Positions 16,361 through 25,677 are shown, numbered from the stretch's first letter. The stretch: 64,000 bases of DNA from M55B177 sp034722275 (GCA_034722275.1 JAYENW010000022.1:4165-68164); one strand, 5' to 3'. Numbers and translations are program-made. Notes: a model not told the origin generated them from the letters alone.

Positions 16361-18540
16361 GAAGTCGCCTCCTGTTTTTGTTTTTCAAGTTCAGAGAGTT
16401 TTACTTTATATCCACAAGCCAGACACTTGCCCCAATCCTTTCTATATAGCACCAACAATTTGCCGCACTCAGGACAGGGTTGGGGTATTGGTTTGTAGCT
16501 TGTTGCGAATTGACACTCGGGGAAATTGCTGCATCCATAAAATATTTTCTTCTTCTTGTTAACTCGTTCTATTAACTCACTGCCACATTGGGGACAGCGA
16601 ATCCCGATTTTGACCATGTAAGGCATGGTTGTCTTGCATTCGGGATAACCGCTGCAAGCCAGGAATTTGCCGAAACGTCCTACCTTTATCGCCATAGGGC
16701 GGCCACATTTGGGACAGGTTTCTTCAGTTAACCTGGTCATATCTACTTTATTGATATTACTGGAGGCTTTCTCCAGCATATCCTCAAAAGGAGTGTAGAA
16801 ATCTCTCAGAACTGCCACCCAATCATTTTTGCCCTGAGCTATTCCGTCGAGTTGCCCTTCCATTCGTGCTGTGAAGCCATAGTCAACAATTATGGAGAAG
16901 TGCTCGTTTAAGATGTCAGCCACAATTGTTCCCAGTTCTTCGGGGTGAAATTTGCCGTCTATTTTATGCACATACTCTCTTCCCTGGATGGTGGAAAGTA
17001 TCGGAGCATAGGTGCTGGGGCGTCCAATACCTTTCTCTTCCAGTGCCTTGATTAATGTTGCTTCGTTGTAGCGAAGTGGTGGTTGTGTGAAGTGCTGCTC
17101 GGGAAATATCTCTCTGCCGACTAATTTATTGCCAATATGCAGTTGGGGCAAAGCAACCAGCTCTTCCTCTTGTCCCCCCTCATCCTTACTCTCGCTGTAA
17201 ATGATGATGAAGCCGGGGAATCTGAGCTTGGAACTGGTTGCTTTGAGTTGGTAACTATCTTTACCTGCCACTCTGGCTGATATCCCCACTATGGTTGTAT
17301 CATATAATGCCGCTGCTGTCTGACTGGCCAGCATGCGCTTCCAGATTAATTGATAAAGTTTTAGCTGGTCTCGGTTGAGGAATTGCTTGATTTGCTCTGG
17401 TGCGCGGTAAATTTTGGTAGGGCGAATTGCCTCGTGAGCTTCCTGTGCCCACTTTGTCTTCTTGGCGAAGGTGCGTGCTTTTGGCGGAAGATATTCCTTG
17501 CCATACTTTTCTTGGATGAAATCTCTTACCTCGGCTATAGCTGAAGTGGCGATATGGGTGGAATCAGTGCGCATATAGGTGATGAGCCCCACTGAGCCTT
17601 TTTTACCTAGGGGCAAGCCTTCGTAAAGCTGTTGGGCAATTGCCATAGTGTGCTTGGCAGTGAAGTGCAGTTTTCTCCAGGCTTCCTGCTGCAGCGTGCT
17701 GGTGATAAATGGTGGAGCTGGCTGGCGAACAATTCTCTTGTTTTGTATTGAGGCAACTCTGTATTGGGCATCTTCCAGGTCGGCAACTATTTTCTCTGTT
17801 TCTTTTTTGTTGTGAATATCCAGCTTGCTGCCATCAGCTAAAGCTATCAGCCTGGCTCTGAAGCTTGCCTCTTGATTTTCAACTGGCGCCAGCTCCACCT
17901 CGATGTTCCAGTATTCTTGTGGAGTGAAGCCTTGAATTTCTCGCTCCCGTTCAACAATCATTTTTACCGCTACTGACTGAACTCTGCCTGCGGAAAGGCC
18001 CCTCTGCACCTTTTTCCATAGCAAGGGGCTTAATTTATAACCTACGAGTCTATCCAGAATGCGCCTGGCTTGCTGTGCGTTGACCAGATTCATATCGGCG
18101 CCGCGCGGGTTCTTGAAAGCCTCCTTCACTGCCTCTTCGGTTATTTCATGGAAAACTACGCGGTGATTAGGTATGTCATCCTTGTTCAGCTTGGCCGCCG
18201 CGATAAGATGCCAGGAAATTGCCTCTCCCTCTCTATCAGGGTCAGTGGCCAGGAAAATGGAACTGGCTCTGGCGGCTGCCTCTTTAATTTCCGCAACCAC
18301 CTTTTTTTTCTCAGGCACAGTAACATATTGGGGTGCAAAGTCTCTCTTTGTATCTACGCCGAGGGTTTTTCTGGGCAGATCGCGCACGTGACCCAGTGAA
18401 GCCTTTACCGTATAGCCGCGCCCCAGTATTCTGTTCAGAGTTCTTGCTTTTGCTGGAGACTCAACGATAACTAAATTTTGTTTTCGCGGCTCTTTGCGGC
18501 TCTTAGTTTTTGACCTTATTGTTTGCTTTTTCCTTGGCAT
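16357..18540 (-). CDS. topA: DNA topoisomerase I
   Basis: This type IA topoisomerase relaxes negative supercoils. The Toprim domain is at the N-terminus (LVIVESPAKARTLNRILG and FLATDPDREGEAISWHL). The active-site tyrosine is in GLITYMRTDSTH near residue 320, and the domain run ends in three C-terminal zinc ribbons (CPKCGRPM to CSGYPEC, CPQCGSEL to CSNFPEC, and CPECGKLL to CLACG). Length 727 is normal for a bacterial TopA with three fingers. Its first 38 bases overlap the end of dprA, a frequently seen dprA-topA pairing. The last four bases overlap aroQ. Confidence 0.97.
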   Translation of the reverse strand: MPRKKQTIRSKTKSRKEPRKQNLVIVESPAKARTLNRILGRGYTVKASLGHVRDLPRKTLGVDTKRDFAPQYVTVPEKKKVVAEIKEAAARASSIFLATDPDREGEAISWHLIAAAKLNKDDIPNHRVVFHEITEEAVKEAFKNPRGADMNLVNAQQARRILDRLVGYKLSPLLWKKVQRGLSAGRVQSVAVKMIVEREREIQGFTPQEYWNIEVELAPVENQEASFRARLIALADGSKLDIHNKKETEKIVADLEDAQYRVASIQNKRIVRQPAPPFITSTLQQEAWRKLHFTAKHTMAIAQQLYEGLPLGKKGSVGLITYMRTDSTHIATSAIAEVRDFIQEKYGKEYLPPKARTFAKKTKWAQEAHEAIRPTKIYRAPEQIKQFLNRDQLKLYQLIWKRMLASQTAAALYDTTIVGISARVAGKDSYQLKATSSKLRFPGFIIIYSESKDEGGQEEELVALPQLHIGNKLVGREIFPEQHFTQPPLRYNEATLIKALEEKGIGRPSTYAPILSTIQGREYVHKIDGKFHPEELGTIVADILNEHFSIIVDYGFTARMEGQLDGIAQGKNDWVAVLRDFYTPFEDMLEKASSNINKVDMTRLTEETCPKCGRPMAIKVGRFGKFLACSGYPECKTTMPYMVKIGIRCPQCGSELIERVNKKKKIFYGCSNFPECQFATSYKPIPQPCPECGKLLVLYRKDWGKCLACGYKVKLSELEKQKQEATS

Positions 18541-19648
18541 AATTTACTCTGCTCTTATGAGTCAGTACATAGTTCATATTTCCTATGTGCCTGGCTATGC
18601 CTTTAAGCTCCAGAATAGCCAGTGTACCGCTTATCTCGGCTATGGGCAACCCGCTGAGACGGCAGATTTCATCTATATGAATTGGCTCGGCGGTCAATTG
18701 TTTTATTACTGTGGCTTCAGTTTCGTTTTGTGGAGAAAATGCTTTGATTTCCAGTTGCTGAGGAGCTACTATGCTCAAGTTCAGTTCCTCCAGAATATCA
18801 TCGCAATTGGAAACTAACTTGGCTCCCTGTTGTATAAGGTTATTGGTTCCTTTACTCGTAGGAGCAAGAATGCTTCCAGGTATGGCAAAGACCTCACGAT
18901 TCTGCGACAGTGCCTGGAAGGCTGTAATCAGAGCGCCGCTTCTCTCTCTGGCTTCTACTACAAGTACTCCTAAACTCAAACCACTCATAATTCGATTGCG
19001 CAGCGGGAAATTCTCAGCCCTGGGTCTGGTCCCCAAAGGATATTCGCTTACCAGAGCTCCATTTTCCATTATTGCCTGAGCTAATTTAGCATTTTCCGCG
19101 GGATAGATGATATCCAGTCCACAGCCAAAGACAGCTATTGTTTTCCCGCCATTATCAAGGGTGGTGCGGTGAGCTACAGTATCAATTCCTCTGGCCAGTC
19201 CGCTGACGATAACGATGTTATTTTGTGCCAGATCGGCTGTGATTTCTTCAGCTACCTGGCGCCCGTAGATGGTGGAGCGCCGTGTACCAACGACGGCAAG
19301 ATGGGCAGCATCTTGAGGCGGCAGCTTGCCTTTGACATAAAGCACCAGGGGATAATCATAAATTTCTTTCAACCTCAGCGGATAGGCGTCATCCTCACAG
19401 ACAAGAGCCTTCACCTTGTGGCGCTGCAGCTTTTCTATTTCATCGTCCAGAGAAAATTTATGGCGCAGCAGCACTAGGGACTCTATGCTTCGTGAAGCCA
19501 GTCCTGCTTGTCTTAGCCTGGTCTCTGAGGCATTCCAGGCATCCTGTATATTGCCAAAATAATCTTTTAACTGTGAAAGCCTTATCCTGCCAATCCCGGG
19601 TATCCGGGAGAAGCCTACCCAGTATTTCAGCTCATCGGCACTTACCAT
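18503..19648 (-). CDS. dprA: DNA-processing protein DprA
   Basis: DprA (Smf) loads RecA on single-stranded DNA during natural transformation and is widely kept in non-competent bacteria. The Rossmann-like core carries AVVGTRRSTIYGRQ, IVSGLARGIDTVAH and the PLRNRIMSGLSLGVLVVEA region. An N-terminal helix-hairpin-helix-like segment (FSRIPGIGRIRLSQLKDYFG) and a C-terminal winged-helix region (residues near 300-370) flank it. The frame is open to 19708, but that would overlap the lipoprotein gene, and the ATG at 19648 gives the family N-terminus (381 residues). It lies 20 bases downstream of the lipoprotein gene and overlaps topA by 38 bases. Confidence 0.94.
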   Translation of the reverse strand: MVSADELKYWVGFSRIPGIGRIRLSQLKDYFGNIQDAWNASETRLRQAGLASRSIESLVLLRHKFSLDDEIEKLQRHKVKALVCEDDAYPLRLKEIYDYPLVLYVKGKLPPQDAAHLAVVGTRRSTIYGRQVAEEITADLAQNNIVIVSGLARGIDTVAHRTTLDNGGKTIAVFGCGLDIIYPAENAKLAQAIMENGALVSEYPLGTRPRAENFPLRNRIMSGLSLGVLVVEARERSGALITAFQALSQNREVFAIPGSILAPTSKGTNNLIQQGAKLVSNCDDILEELNLSIVAPQQLEIKAFSPQNETEATVIKQLTAEPIHIDEICRLSGLPIAEISGTLAILELKGIARHIGNMNYVLTHKSRVNYAKEKANNKVKN

Positions 19649-19668
19649 GGACCTGAAGCATTCCCCTG

Positions 19669-20844
19669 CTAGGGTATATAGGTGACAGTAAGGGTAACCT
19701 TTTCCCATTCAATGTATTCATCGTTATGGTTGCCATTAGTTTCATCGAAAAACTTGGCTTCGAATTGCAAGCGGTCAGTGGTGCTGATTCCCTGGCCAAT
19801 GTTTCGTACAAAATTCGTTACATCTATGGTTGTTGGCGGTTGCCACATAGTTGAAGTGGCGTCTTTATATTTAGGCACATCAAAATTGGGCAGATGTCCA
19901 GGGTCAGTGCGAACTACGACTAAACTGAGCCCGTGAAGACCGTTTATTGTATGGGCAAAAGGATGATTGACTATCTTCTTTGTGGTGAAGGTGAGTGTGG
20001 CTTCTTTGACATCGGTGCCTCTTAAACTGTAGAGATCGAAGCTCCAGAAAGCGCGGTAGCCGATATTCTTTTCATCGTCTCCTGCCCTGGTCCTCGCAGT
20101 ATCTTTATCTCCAGTGCTTGATACTGTGCCGGTCTCTTTGGGTGCCGGGTTGAATGTTTTGGTCTCTTGGGTTGAAGCTGAAGAAACTACTACATTTACC
20201 TTGGCTACATTTTGACCACCTTTACCGTCATCAACGGTAACTGTAATGGCGAAAGTTCCCTCTCTATCCGGCGCTGTCCAGGTAACTCTATCGCCTACTC
20301 CGGTAACCCTGCCATCGCTGGCGGTCCATCCATAATTGACTGTATCACCATCGGGGTCGCTGGCAATGCAACTGATTGTTGATTGCTCTTGAGGCAAAAT
20401 TGTAGTTGGCTTGGCAACCAGGCTGGAGATCACCGGGTTTCGGTTTTGTACTACACTTAATTGCATGGTTTCCCGGGCGACGCCGCCTTTATTATCTTTA
20501 ACAGTAATTGTAATATCATAAGTACCGTAATCCTTTGGGGCTATCCAGGAGATTACAGGACGACCATTTTCGGTAAACTTGCCGCCGGTGGTTGCCCATT
20601 CATAAAATATGGTATCGCCATCGGGGTCTGAAGCATCGCAGCGAATCTCAATGATATCTGAGGGGAGAACCTGTGTCTGGGCAGGTGTCAGGCTTGAGAT
20701 TATGGGTGGTTGATTGCTGCCTGGTGTGGGTGTTGGTGTGGGTGTTGGTGTGGGTTCTGGACCTGGGCCACAGGCACTACTCAGTGCGATTATAAGAGCT
20801 AGCATAGCTGTAATTGCTCCCAATTTTGCTTTATTTATATTCAT
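19669..20844 (-). CDS. Secreted lipoprotein with two PKD/Ig-like domains
   Basis: I recognise the architecture but not a specific function. A signal peptide ends in LALIIALSSAC, with Cys25 as the probable lipid-anchored residue. A low-complexity TPTPTPTPTP linker comes next. Two beta-sandwich PKD-like repeats follow (about residues 48-130 and 133-222), each with the DPDGDT calcium-type turn and a VTVDDGKGG or ITVKDNKGG strand. The C-terminal part (about 230-391), with AFWSFDLYSLRGTDVKEATLTF, resembles the DNRLRE-type beta domain found in surface adhesion proteins. It probably sits outside the cytoplasmic membrane. The gene lies between the patatin and dprA genes and seems to be part of the same minus-strand run. 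Confidence 0.85.
   Translation of the reverse strand: MNINKAKLGAITAMLALIIALSSACGPGPEPTPTPTPTPTPGSNQPPIISSLTPAQTQVLPSDIIEIRCDASDPDGDTIFYEWATTGGKFTENGRPVISWIAPKDYGTYDITITVKDNKGGVARETMQLSVVQNRNPVISSLVAKPTTILPQEQSTISCIASDPDGDTVNYGWTASDGRVTGVGDRVTWTAPDREGTFAITVTVDDGKGGQNVAKVNVVVSSASTQETKTFNPAPKETGTVSSTGDKDTARTRAGDDEKNIGYRAFWSFDLYSLRGTDVKEATLTFTTKKIVNHPFAHTINGLHGLSLVVVRTDPGHLPNFDVPKYKDATSTMWQPPTTIDVTNFVRNIGQGISTTDRLQFEAKFFDETNGNHNDEYIEWEKVTLTVTYIP
20723..20756 (-). repeat. 12-base tandem repeat encoding the TPTP linker
   Basis: On the plus strand the unit GGTGTGGGTGTT is present twice in full and once in part. On the coding minus strand it encodes the Thr-Pro linker after the lipobox of the PKD lipoprotein. 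It is a short in-frame repeat, so copy-number changes would alter linker length in steps of four residues without breaking the gene. Confidence 0.85.
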
Positions 20845-20971
20845 TTCTTTTTGCCTCCTTCCTGTTCAAATACTCTGCCAGAATTTCATTATATACAATC
20901 CATGACGGTTTAACAATGAATGTGTGAGCAGAATATTTGGCTCTCCGTATTTAAGATTTAAGCCAGGAGTT

Positions 20972-21970
20972 CTATGAAGGTGAGGCGAAGGTGGAGCAGC
21001 CCATTTCTTGCAACTTTGGCAGCACATCCTTTGCAGCTTTATATCCTTGGGCTATAGCTTCTTCTGCGTTATAGAAGGCAAACGTTCCAATGTGGCTGAC
21101 ATCGGGGTTTATGAGTATATCCGCAGATTTTGCTGCCAATCTGAGATTTGCATATTCCATGGCATGAATTGACTGCATCAAAACATGAAATATGTTTGGT
21201 GTTTCAGGGTCTATCATTCTTCTACCGTCATGAAGCTTGGTCTTGGCAATATCAGAAAGCTCCTCAAAGGCCTTGATTTTGTTTTTGTTCTCTCGTAGTA
21301 GATTGGTAATCTTCTCTTCTATAAGAGATAAATATGTGTTCTTGGGGTAGGTGCTTGGCTTACGCTGGGCTTTCTTCTCGACTGGTTTTCTGTCCCTTCT
21401 CTGCTGGGCAATGCCAATGGTATTCACAGCGATGACTACTTTTGCTCCCATGTTGCGCACAACATCAACGGGCATGGGATTGACTATGCCCCCATCAATC
21501 AAAAATCTCCCTCCTTGCTTCACTGGCGTGAATATCATCGGCAATGAGATGCTTGCTCTCACTGCTTCTATCACCGAGCCTTTGCTAATAACAATTTCCT
21601 CCATACTTTGGGCATCGGTAGCCACGGCGGCAAATGGAATTTCCAGGTCTTTGAATTTGATATCTCCGATAAGGGACTTTAGAAGCGACTTAACCTTTTG
21701 TCCCTGAACAAATCCCTTCCAGAGCAATATTAAATTTAAGTCAGCCAAATGGGCTAACTTCATCCAATCTGTACCTAATGCTATCTCCTCCAACACGATC
21801 ACTTTTCGCTCTTTGGCATAGCAGGCTCCTATTAATGCGCCCATACTTGTGCCGCTTATCATATCAATGGGGATTGCTTCCTCTTCTAAAGCCTTAAGTA
21901 CTCCGATATGAGCCAGGCCATGAGCGGCTCCTCCACTTAAAGCCAGGCCAATTTCTGGAATTTCACGCAT
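20972..21970 (-). CDS. Patatin-like phospholipase (RssA family)
   Basis: A patatin-fold acyl hydrolase of 332 residues. The oxyanion motif GGAAHGLAHIGVL is at residues 14-26, the nucleophile serine is in SGTSMGALIGACYA near 40-53 (GxSxG), and the partner aspartate is in FLIDGGIVNPMPV near 155-167 (DGG). This completes the Ser-Asp dyad. There is no signal peptide, so the enzyme is cytoplasmic or membrane-peripheral. The lysine-rich middle (RRDRKPVEKKAQRK) is a likely flexible segment. It overlaps the racemase gene by eight bases and precedes the PKD lipoprotein gene by 127 bases. Confidence 0.92.
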   Translation of the reverse strand: MREIPEIGLALSGGAAHGLAHIGVLKALEEEAIPIDMISGTSMGALIGACYAKERKVIVLEEIALGTDWMKLAHLADLNLILLWKGFVQGQKVKSLLKSLIGDIKFKDLEIPFAAVATDAQSMEEIVISKGSVIEAVRASISLPMIFTPVKQGGRFLIDGGIVNPMPVDVVRNMGAKVVIAVNTIGIAQQRRDRKPVEKKAQRKPSTYPKNTYLSLIEEKITNLLRENKNKIKAFEELSDIAKTKLHDGRRMIDPETPNIFHVLMQSIHAMEYANLRLAAKSADILINPDVSHIGTFAFYNAEEAIAQGYKAAKDVLPKLQEMGCSTFASPS

Positions 21971-22676
21971 TAAAATCCCCCTGATCTTTGAGGGCGTAAT
22001 CTACAGCAGCTTTGGAATGGATTGTGGTGGTATCAAAGATGGGGATTGGAGAATCCTGCTGCTTTATTAAAAGAGGTAGTTCAGTGCAGCCTAAAATGAT
22101 TCCCTGGGCGCCGCTGTCGCTGAGCCTGTCGATAATCATTTTAATTTGCTCTCTTGATGAATCCTTTAACTGCCCTAAGGATAACTCCTTTAAAATTATA
22201 TTATGCACTGTTTCACGGTCGGTCTTATTGGGGATTACAACACCAAGGTCATATTTTTCATTTAGCCGCTTTTTGTAAAAATCCTGCTCCATGGTAAATT
22301 TGGTGCCTAAAAGGCCGACTTCCTTCAAACCCGAAGAGACAATCTCCTCAGCAGTAACATCAACTATGTGTAGCAATGGTATGCTTATACTCGCCGCGAC
22401 CTCATCTGCTATTTTATGTATGGTGTTGGTACAGATTAAAACGAAATCAGCGCCAGCGCCTTCCACTTGTTTGGCAGCAGCTATCATTGAATTTGTAACT
22501 TCGTCCCACGCTCCTTCGCTTATAGGTTCTACAATCTCCTCGAAGTCGAAGCTGTACATGATGATTTTGGCTGAGTGGAGCTTGCCCAATCTTTCACTCA
22601 CAGCTTTGTTTATAATGCGGTAATACTCCAGCGTTGACTCCCAGGTCAAACCTCCAATAAGCCCAATCGTTTTCAT
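21963..22676 (-). CDS. Aspartate/glutamate racemase family protein
   Basis: A cofactor-independent amino acid racemase fold (237 residues). Both catalytic cysteines are present: the first in LICTNTIHK near residue 82 and the second in IILGCTELPLL near 196. The N-terminal MKTIGLIGGLTWESTLEYY is typical of the aspartate racemase (RacD) branch, so D-aspartate production is more likely than cell-wall D-glutamate, although the substrate needs assay. An AAGGAGA ribosome site precedes the ATG. It is the first protein gene after the two tRNA-Ser genes on this strand (40 bases from tRNA-Ser(GGA)) and overlaps the patatin gene. Confidence 0.9.
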   Translation of the reverse strand: MKTIGLIGGLTWESTLEYYRIINKAVSERLGKLHSAKIIMYSFDFEEIVEPISEGAWDEVTNSMIAAAKQVEGAGADFVLICTNTIHKIADEVAASISIPLLHIVDVTAEEIVSSGLKEVGLLGTKFTMEQDFYKKRLNEKYDLGVVIPNKTDRETVHNIILKELSLGQLKDSSREQIKMIIDRLSDSGAQGIILGCTELPLLIKQQDSPIPIFDTTTIHSKAAVDYALKDQGDFNA

Positions 22677-22715
22677 GGTGATTGTCTCCTTGGTTTGATT
22701 AGATTATGTTGTTTT

Positions 22716-22804
<89 letters not shown>

Positions 22805-22905
22805 GTAAGAGTTACTCTCCCCTGGAATTTTCACACTGCCACCTATTCTTCTATAAGAAATATTATTTCCTTATCCACTTCCACTTACCTCCTTAATTAT
22901 CTCCG

Positions 22906-22990
22906 CGGAGAGGGTGGGATTCGAACCCACGAGGCATTGCTGCCCACCGCTTTTCGAGAGCGGCACCATCAACCACTCGGTCACCTCTCC
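22906..22990 (-). tRNA. tRNA-Ser (anticodon CGA)
   Basis: On the minus strand the acceptor arm GGAGAGG/CCTCTCC is the same as in the neighbouring serine tRNA. The anticodon stem CCGCT/AGCGG encloses CTCGAAA with anticodon CGA, reading UCG. The variable arm is long, as expected for serine. Unlike its neighbour, the CCA end is not encoded (the bases after the discriminator are CGG). It lies upstream of tRNA-Ser(GGA), 101 bases away. Confidence 0.96.
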
Positions 22991-23011
22991 CTGATATAAA
23001 GCTATTATGTT

Positions 23012-23031
23012 ATTATAGTGCCATTATAGCA
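23012..23031 (-). promoter_or_regulatory. Extended -10 promoter for the tRNA-Ser/racemase run
   Basis: Reading the minus strand, TGCTATAAT (plus 23023-23031) is a perfect TGnTATAAT element, and a second TATAAT follows at 23012-23017. Start sites near 23016 or 23005 would give short leaders before the mature 5' end of tRNA-Ser(CGA) at 22990. No strong -35 box is seen. This is the best promoter candidate for the tRNA genes and possibly for the long minus-strand run behind them. Confidence 0.5.
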
Positions 23032-23062
23032 TTGCTGGATTTGGAGATAAAAAACTAACAGA

Positions 23063-24259
23063 ATGAGAAATTGGCTTTCTCTGGCAATAGCTATCCTGGT
23101 CGCTGTTCCTGGGTTATACCTCAGAATTGGCGGGATACATCTGGCTCCTCAGAGCGAAGCGGTGATTTTTGGCCTGGCAATTCTGGGGGCGGCCTTTCTG
23201 ATTTCCTGGACTTGTGAAGTTGCTCAGCTGGAGATATCTCAGTCGCTGGCTTTAGCTGTGGTAGCCATTGCGGCTGTGCTTCCCGAATATGCGGTTGATG
23301 GTTATTTTGCCTGGACAGCAGGCAGCAATCCCCAGTACATACCTTATGTTACAGCAAACATGACTGGAGCCAATCGTCTGCTCATTGGGATTGGCTGGTC
23401 TTTAGTAGCCTTGCTCTTCTGGTCAAAGAAAAGGAAGAGCATTGAAGTCGAAAAAGCACAGACAACTGAGCTTAGCTTCTTAATTTTGGCTACACTTTAT
23501 TCATTTGTCATCCCCATTAAGGGTACACTCTGTCTGGTGGATAGTTTTTTTCTGGTGAGCCTTTTCATCTTTTACATGTGGGCCAGTTCTCGGGGTGAAG
23601 TTAAGCTTCCTGAACTCACGGGACCGGCGGTGAATATAAGCCAGCTCGGCAAAGCAACCAGGTGGGCTGTCACCATTGGGCTGTTTATTTTTGCTGCCGC
23701 GGTAATTTTTGGTTCAGCCAAACCTTTCGCCGAGGGGTTAATAGGGATGGGAAGAGCCTGGGGAATTGAGGAGTTTGTTTTGGTGCAGTGGGTAGCACCT
23801 TTGGCCTCCGAAGCTCCCGAGATCATAATAGCAGTAATATTTGTGTTAAGCAATAATGGCAATGCTGCTCTGGGCACCCTGGTTTCCTCCAAGGTTAACC
23901 AGTGGACTCTACTGGTAGGGACATTGCCTATAATCTATAGCATTTCTTTGGGAGTGCCTGGCGCCTTGCCCCTGGACAGCCGCCAGGTGGAAGAAGTTCT
24001 CCTTACCTCGGCTCAGTCACTCTTTGCCATAAGCATTTTGGCTAGGTTAAGGCTTCCACTTGCATGGGCTGGAGCATTGTTTTTGCTTTTCATCACCCAG
24101 TTAGCCTTTCCCAATTCATTGGTGCGCTATGGCTATTCCGCGTTCTATATCATCCTGGCCCTGTATTTGATGCTCAAAGAAAAAGGGATACGCGGTAAAA
24201 GCCTTTATTCAATGGTACGGCAGAGTTTCACTGCCCTCAGGTCACCCAGCAAGGATTGA
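23063..24259 (+). CDS. Sodium/calcium exchanger family membrane protein (CaCA)
   Basis: A polytopic inner-membrane antiporter of the cation/Ca2+ exchanger superfamily (398 residues, about 10-11 hydrophobic segments). The two alpha-repeats of the family can be seen: AVVAIAAVLPEYAVDGYFAW near residues 73-92, and VLVQWVAPLASEAPEIIIAV near 238-257, with the conserved Pro-Glu pair in each. This resembles the YrbG-type exchangers but both repeats deviate from the usual GTSLPE, so the transported ions are uncertain. It stands alone, divergent from the tRNA-Ser genes and convergent with the decarboxylase subunit. Confidence 0.86.
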   Translation: MRNWLSLAIAILVAVPGLYLRIGGIHLAPQSEAVIFGLAILGAAFLISWTCEVAQLEISQSLALAVVAIAAVLPEYAVDGYFAWTAGSNPQYIPYVTANMTGANRLLIGIGWSLVALLFWSKKRKSIEVEKAQTTELSFLILATLYSFVIPIKGTLCLVDSFFLVSLFIFYMWASSRGEVKLPELTGPAVNISQLGKATRWAVTIGLFIFAAAVIFGSAKPFAEGLIGMGRAWGIEEFVLVQWVAPLASEAPEIIIAVIFVLSNNGNAALGTLVSSKVNQWTLLVGTLPIIYSISLGVPGALPLDSRQVEEVLLTSAQSLFAISILARLRLPLAWAGALFLLFITQLAFPNSLVRYGYSAFYIILALYLMLKEKGIRGKSLYSMVRQSFTALRSPSKD

Positions 24260-24316
24260 TAGAGCTCGCATACCCCGATCTGTAGAGCTAGGAAATATGC
24301 CCTCGAGGTGTGCTAC

Positions 24317-25513
24317 TTAAGGCACTATGGACATGAATATACCAGCAACCACTGAAGTGGAAATAGCACCTGCCATGTTAGGCCCCAGGGCATGCATTAG
24401 CAGGAAGTTTCTGGGGTTTGCTTTTTGCCCCTCTACCTGAGCTACTCTGGAAGCCATGGGAACGGCGGAGACGCCGGCAGCACCGATGATTGGATTTATT
24501 TTTTCCTTAAGGAACAAATTAGCTATTTGGGCTGCCCAAATTCCACCTGCGGTACCAAAGGCAAAAGCCACCACAGCCAGGCCAATGATAGCTAAGGTAT
24601 GAATATTGAGGAATACAATGGCTGGCATTAAAGCCCCAACACAGATACCCAATAAAAAGGTCAGTACATCCACAAATACGCCACCGGCTGATGCAGCCAG
24701 TCTATCGGTGACGCCAGTAACATAAAGCAAGTTACCAAACATGAGCATGCCGATAAGAGGCGCTGCTTTAGGGACAAATAAAGCCGAAACCACGAACACT
24801 GCTATCGGGAAGATAACCTTTTCGAGGTGAGAGACCTCTCGAGTCTGGGGCTTCATATATATTTGCCGCTGCTTCTTGGGGATAAGTGCCCTTATTACCG
24901 GTGGCTGGAGTATAGGTACCAATGCCATATAAGAATAGGCTACCAGGGTAATGGGTCCCAGCAACTCAGGTGCTAAAGCCGCGGTAAGGTAAACTGTAGG
25001 CGGCCCATCAGAACCCCCTATAATGCCAACACAGGCAGCCTGGCTTACAGTAAATAACCCCGTGACATAAGCGATAAGAAATACAATAAAAACACCTAGC
25101 TGTGCTGTGGCGCCGAACAGGAAAGATATCGGGCGGGACATGGCTGGAGAGAAATCTGACATGGCTCCGACTCCAAGGAAGATAAGCAAAGGGATTAGTT
25201 CGTTCGATATCCCGAACTGATACAGCACATTTAATAATCCTATTTTCCCACTTCCCATTGCCTCTCCCAATGCTCCTATGCCACCTTGCACCATCAGTGG
25301 CATAGGGACGTCACCAGGTTCTGTCACCGGGGCGTAAATCATTAACCCGCTCATGGGTATATTGACCATTATTACTCCCAAGCCTATGGGCACAAGCAAG
25401 ACCGGCTCCATTTTCTTGGCCACACCAAAGTAAATAAGACCTCCTCCGATGACCAGCATCAAGATATTGCCCCAGGTGAGCCCCCCAAAAGCCATTTCAT
25501 ATAAGCCAAACAT
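24317..25513 (-). CDS. oadB: Sodium ion-translocating decarboxylase, beta subunit
   Basis: This is the membrane subunit (OadB/MmdB/GcdB family) that couples decarboxylation of a carboxybiotin carrier to Na+ export. The 398 residues are mostly hydrophobic (about nine or more segments). Family signatures are visible: LLIFLGVGAMSDFSPAMSRP near 105-125, and the reentrant-loop motif GIIGGSDGPPTVYLTA near 165-180, whose Asp is the proposed Na+ site. The last region GAAGVSAVPMASRVAQ is the usual C-terminal block. A GGAGGG ribosome site precedes it. The 44-aa gene upstream is its gamma-like partner, but no alpha (carboxytransferase/biotin) gene is adjacent. The specific substrate acid is therefore unknown. 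Confidence 0.93.
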   Translation of the reverse strand: MFGLYEMAFGGLTWGNILMLVIGGGLIYFGVAKKMEPVLLVPIGLGVIMVNIPMSGLMIYAPVTEPGDVPMPLMVQGGIGALGEAMGSGKIGLLNVLYQFGISNELIPLLIFLGVGAMSDFSPAMSRPISFLFGATAQLGVFIVFLIAYVTGLFTVSQAACVGIIGGSDGPPTVYLTAALAPELLGPITLVAYSYMALVPILQPPVIRALIPKKQRQIYMKPQTREVSHLEKVIFPIAVFVVSALFVPKAAPLIGMLMFGNLLYVTGVTDRLAASAGGVFVDVLTFLLGICVGALMPAIVFLNIHTLAIIGLAVVAFAFGTAGGIWAAQIANLFLKEKINPIIGAAGVSAVPMASRVAQVEGQKANPRNFLLMHALGPNMAGAISTSVVAGIFMSIVP

Positions 25514-25542
25514 CTCTTAATTTCCCTCCAAAAGAATTAAGC

Positions 25543-25677
25543 TCATTTCTTTGCTTTGCTTCTTCTTTGTATTACAAATCCTATCAACCAGATTACCAAA
25601 CATAGAATTACGAGGACCAGAATAGTGACTCCAAAGCCACCACCGGCAATTTTTGCTATCAAACTCCAATCTATCAT
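25543..25677 (-). CDS. OadG-like small subunit, 44 aa
   Basis: Translating the minus strand from the ATG at 25677 gives MIDWSLIAKIAGGGFGVTIL, then a hydrophobic run (VLVILCLVIWLIGFVI) and the basic tail QRRSKAKK. One membrane helix with a basic cytoplasmic tail and position directly upstream of the beta subunit (29 bases) is how OadG/gamma subunits of sodium-pump decarboxylases look. It lacks the proline-rich, zinc-binding tail of full OadG proteins. The assignment rests mainly on context and topology. Confidence 0.75.
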   Translation of the reverse strand: MIDWSLIAKIAGGGFGVTILVLVILCLVIWLIGFVIQRRSKAKK

